From positions 124,001 to 188,000 of the forward strand of contig NZ_ATZF01000002.1 of the NCBI RefSeq assembly GCF_000428065.1: a stretch of DNA of 64,000 bases, read 5' to 3'. The first letter of the stretch is position 1, and every line of letters begins with the position of its first letter. The translations under genes were made by a program, and so were the position numbers. Positions 61,738-64,000 of this stretch are shown here, piece after piece. The stretch is from Shimazuella kribbensis DSM 45090. Lineage in GTDB: Bacteria > Bacillota > Bacilli > Thermoactinomycetales > Thermoactinomycetaceae. The notes below the pieces were generated by a model. That model was not told where the DNA came from. It ran no database searches and was given only the letters and a program-made list of their open reading frames with translations.

Positions 61738-62469
61738 ATGGTGCAATCCAATTGCATTGAACTAAACGAAGTCCAGAAGAAATATGGCAAAAAAATCGTT
61801 TTACAAAATACATCATTACAGATAAACCATTCGGAAATCTTTTGTCTACTGGGGCCATCTGGCTCCGGTAAAACAACAATGGTGAAACTTATTTCAGGCA
61901 TTGACACCGCAAATAAAGGAGAAGTTCATGTACTAGGAAAGAAAATGCCAGATCTAGAGCTGTTTCATCAAATAGGCTACATGGCACAAGCCGATGCATT
62001 GTATAACGAATTAACAGGAATGGAAAATCTAGAATTTTTCGCCTCCCTATATGGTCTACAGGGTACAAAGCAAACAGATCGAATAATGGAAGTGATGGAA
62101 CTTGTGAACCTCACTTCCGATCTTAAAACACTAGTAAAGAAATATTCGGGAGGAATGAGACGTCGACTTTCGCTTGCCATTGCTCTATTACATGCTCCTT
62201 CTATCCTTATATTGGACGAACCAACAGTTGGTATTGATCCAATATTAAGACAATCTATTTGGAAAGAACTCCGTAAATTAAGCCAATCTGGCACTACTAT
62301 TCTCGTAACAACTCATGTAATGGATGAAGCAGAACGTTGTGATCGACTCGGTATGATATACAAAGGGCAATTAATCGCTGTTGATACACCCCAACAACTA
62401 AAGCAACAAATTGGAGTCACATCACTGGAAGAAGCATTTTTGTTCTATGGAGGAGGGGATAAAAAATGA
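61738..62469 (+). CDS. ABC transporter ATPase, drug-efflux type
   Basis: A 243-residue ATPase: Walker A GPSGSGKTT, Q-loop YMAQADALYNELT, signature YSGGMRRRLSLA, Walker B LILDEPTVGIDP, H-loop TTHVMDEAERCD. The YSGGMRRR and DEAERC motifs are typical of DrrA/NatA-type exporters. The ATG at 61738 follows CGGAGG; the in-frame ATG at 61690 lies in the operator. Overlaps the permease gene by 4 bases. Confidence 0.93.
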   Translation: MVQSNCIELNEVQKKYGKKIVLQNTSLQINHSEIFCLLGPSGSGKTTMVKLISGIDTANKGEVHVLGKKMPDLELFHQIGYMAQADALYNELTGMENLEFFASLYGLQGTKQTDRIMEVMELVNLTSDLKTLVKKYSGGMRRRLSLAIALLHAPSILILDEPTVGIDPILRQSIWKELRKLSQSGTTILVTTHVMDEAERCDRLGMIYKGQLIAVDTPQQLKQQIGVTSLEEAFLFYGGGDKK

Positions 62470-63491
62470 GAATCCGATCATTAGTTCTTAGAATAGTACG
62501 TGAATTCATACGAGACAAAAGATCTCTTGCATTAATTATCGTTGCGCCTATCATGATATTAACCCTTATGTCCTTCATATTAACTGGTGAGGAATACCAA
62601 CCAAAATTAAATGTAATAGGTCTATCTCCTTCTCTTACCAAAAAACTAGAATCAAGTGGTGCAAAATTATATAAAAAAACAACAGTCCAAGCCGATCGAG
62701 CACTTAAAAATAGAGAGATCGACGCTATCTTAACTGCAAATATGCAAACGATAAATATCAAGTTGGAAGGCAGCGATCCTGCTAAAAACAAATTTGTTCT
62801 TCGTTTCGTACAAACTAGCCTGCAAAGTAAAATGCCATCAGAGATAAGGATCATCCTTTCTGTTACTTATTTGCACGGGTCTAAAGATATGAGCTCCTTT
62901 GATGCAGATGGCCCTATTTTAATTGGTTTCTTTTCCTTTTTCTTTGTTTTTATTATTTCTGGAGTATCATTTTTACGTGAACGAACTAGCGGAACACTCG
63001 AACGGTTATTGGCTACTCCTTTGAGACGCTGGGAGTTAGTAATCGGATATGTATTTGGATTTGGAATCTTCATGACGATCCAGGCATGTTTGATTACATG
63101 GTATTCTACCCAAGTTCTGGATATGATGATGGTCGGTTCGTTTAGCTATCTATTACTTGTTACTCTATTGTTAGCTATATCTGCTTTAACCCTTGGAACT
63201 CTTTTGTCTTCTTTTGCTAACAACGAGCTCCAGATGGTGCAATTTATTCCTTTGGTAATTGTGCCTCAAGTTATTTTTTCTGGTCTCTTTCCATTAGATG
63301 GCATGAATCCAGGAATTCGTTATCTTAGTCTGTTCATGCCACTTCGATATGGTGCAGATGCATTAACTGACATTATGATCCGAGGAAAAGGATGGTCTGA
63401 TATTTCCACTGATGTCTTTGCGCTTATCACATTTGCATTGATTTTCATTCTCTTAAATATTCTTGTCTTGCGTAAATATAGAAAAATATAA
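62466..63491 (+). CDS. ABC-2-type permease, drug-efflux type
   Basis: A 341-residue ABC-2 permease: first helix (about 21-39), a large extracellular domain (40-145), then five helices with the family motif RERTSGTLERLLATPLRRWELVIGY and FSGLFPLDGMNPGIRYLSLFMPLRYG. With the preceding ATPase it forms an exporter like those for drugs or antimicrobial peptides. Its ATG overlaps the ATPase stop (ATGA). Confidence 0.92.
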   Translation: MRIRSLVLRIVREFIRDKRSLALIIVAPIMILTLMSFILTGEEYQPKLNVIGLSPSLTKKLESSGAKLYKKTTVQADRALKNREIDAILTANMQTINIKLEGSDPAKNKFVLRFVQTSLQSKMPSEIRIILSVTYLHGSKDMSSFDADGPILIGFFSFFFVFIISGVSFLRERTSGTLERLLATPLRRWELVIGYVFGFGIFMTIQACLITWYSTQVLDMMMVGSFSYLLLVTLLLAISALTLGTLLSSFANNELQMVQFIPLVIVPQVIFSGLFPLDGMNPGIRYLSLFMPLRYGADALTDIMIRGKGWSDISTDVFALITFALIFILLNILVLRKYRKI

Positions 63492-63528
63492 AATCATTCC
63501 ACCAGGTCATTTAGAAAGGAAGATGTAT

Positions 63529-64000
63529 ATGAAGCGAATTACAGTAGTGGAAAGAAAGTGGTGGCTTTCTTTTCATCTTCTTTTTGTTGTAGGTCTTCTT
63601 GGTCACATCATGGCATTTCTTGTACTAAGCATAGCAACTCTAATCAATCCAAATTTTACTACATTGAATGCTAGTTATATAGGTATGCATTTCATGGAGA
63701 AGTCACTAGTTCCTATCTCTGCATTAGGTACTGTTATTACAGGCATATATCTGTCTGTAAGGACAAAATGGGGATTATTTGATTTTTATTGGATTATTGT
63801 AAAAGAAATCCTAACGGTGATATCGATTGCAATTGGAATACTTGGAATCAAATTTTGGACTCTAAAAGCGATTACGATCCTTGCTGATAAAGGCACACAA
63901 GCTAATGCAGACCCCGTTTTTGTAGTAAATAATGAATATCTTTTCATTGGTATTCTAATCAATTTCATTTCTCTAACAGCAATGGTTATCATTTCTGTAT
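63529..64000 (+). CDS. Membrane protein, runs off the window end
   Basis: The frame from ATG 63529 (AAAGGA before it) is open to the last base, 157 codons so far. It encodes at least four helices (FHLLFVVGLLGHIMAFLVLSIATLI; LVPISALGTVITGIYLSV; ILTVISIAIGILGIKFW; FIGILINFISLTAMVIISV). It follows the ABC permease by 37 bases and is likely the third gene of that operon. No family named with confidence; it resembles DUF2269-like four-helix integral membrane proteins. Confidence 0.7.
   Translation, partial: MKRITVVERKWWLSFHLLFVVGLLGHIMAFLVLSIATLINPNFTTLNASYIGMHFMEKSLVPISALGTVITGIYLSVRTKWGLFDFYWIIVKEILTVISIAIGILGIKFWTLKAITILADKGTQANADPVFVVNNEYLFIGILINFISLTAMVIISV

Noticed and set aside
1-64000. 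CRISPR arrays, tRNA and rRNA genes
   Set aside because: No regularly spaced repeats and no cloverleaf or rRNA-like segments were seen by eye.

Overview
The window is AT-rich DNA with Shine-Dalgarno sites of the AAGGAG type, many ATG/GTG/TTG starts, short intergenic spaces and T-tailed hairpin terminators. Gene content fits a low-GC Gram-positive bacterium of the Bacillales: a YmaF-like protein, a YndJ-like protein, a CatE-like dioxygenase, a YumC-like reductase, YtrA/YtrB-like regulation and an Lsa-type ABC-F protein. A Thermoactinomycetaceae-like host is possible but is not proved by anything seen here. I saw no rRNA, tRNA, CRISPR array or intact transposase.

Layout. 0.2-4.4 kb: DinB-like protein, an atypical SDR and proline dehydrogenase, mixed with decayed genes (a frameshifted hypothetical, a polysaccharide-deacetylase remnant, remnants of a polyamine-type ABC importer). 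5.0-10.6 kb: TCA-cycle block odhA-odhB, convergent with fumC. 10.8-13.5 kb: small membrane protein and arylamine N-acetyltransferase, then two GC-rich genes unlike their surroundings; a third GC-rich mini-gene lies at 21.6 kb. 13.5-18.2 kb: serine hydrolase, divergent from a two-gene peptide-modification locus (26-residue Lys-rich peptide plus ThiF/E1-like adenylating enzyme), then a two-component system. 18.5-23.6 kb: adenosylcobalamin-dependent ribonucleotide reductase with tandem NrdR boxes, and malic enzyme. 23.9-31.0 kb: VCBS-like lipoprotein, methyltransferase, acetyltransferases, an ABC-F gene behind a leader-peptide attenuator, and a double SUKH-3 protein. 31.4-36.8 kb: Fur-box-preceded 4-hydroxybenzoate hydroxylase plus chorismate-lyase-like gene, CatE-like dioxygenase, ferredoxin-NADP reductase, Nudix hydrolase. 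37.2-42.7 kb: a three-gene operon around a giant VirB6/TrbL-like membrane protein, and a TetR gene; one 19-bp palindrome occurs at both ends of this block. 42.9-51.9 kb: a second leader-peptide attenuator before an acetyltransferase, MarR, CynX-like and RarD-like transporters, DUF1259, YmaF and YndJ-like genes, plus a deleted copy of the last. 52.0-57.7 kb: a GntR-controlled ECF transporter operon with a BtpA-family protein and a PfkB kinase. 57.9-64.0 kb: a YtrA-like regulon in which three promoters carry the same bipartite operator.

The most interesting points are the peptide/ThiF locus at 15.1-16.4 kb, the three GC-rich single-gene islands, the shared TetR palindrome linking 37.2 and 42 kb, the Fur-linked route that could make 3,4-dihydroxybenzoate, the complete attenuator in front of the ABC-F gene, and the three-site YtrA-like regulon. 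All functional statements rest on motif recognition by eye; no database search was run.
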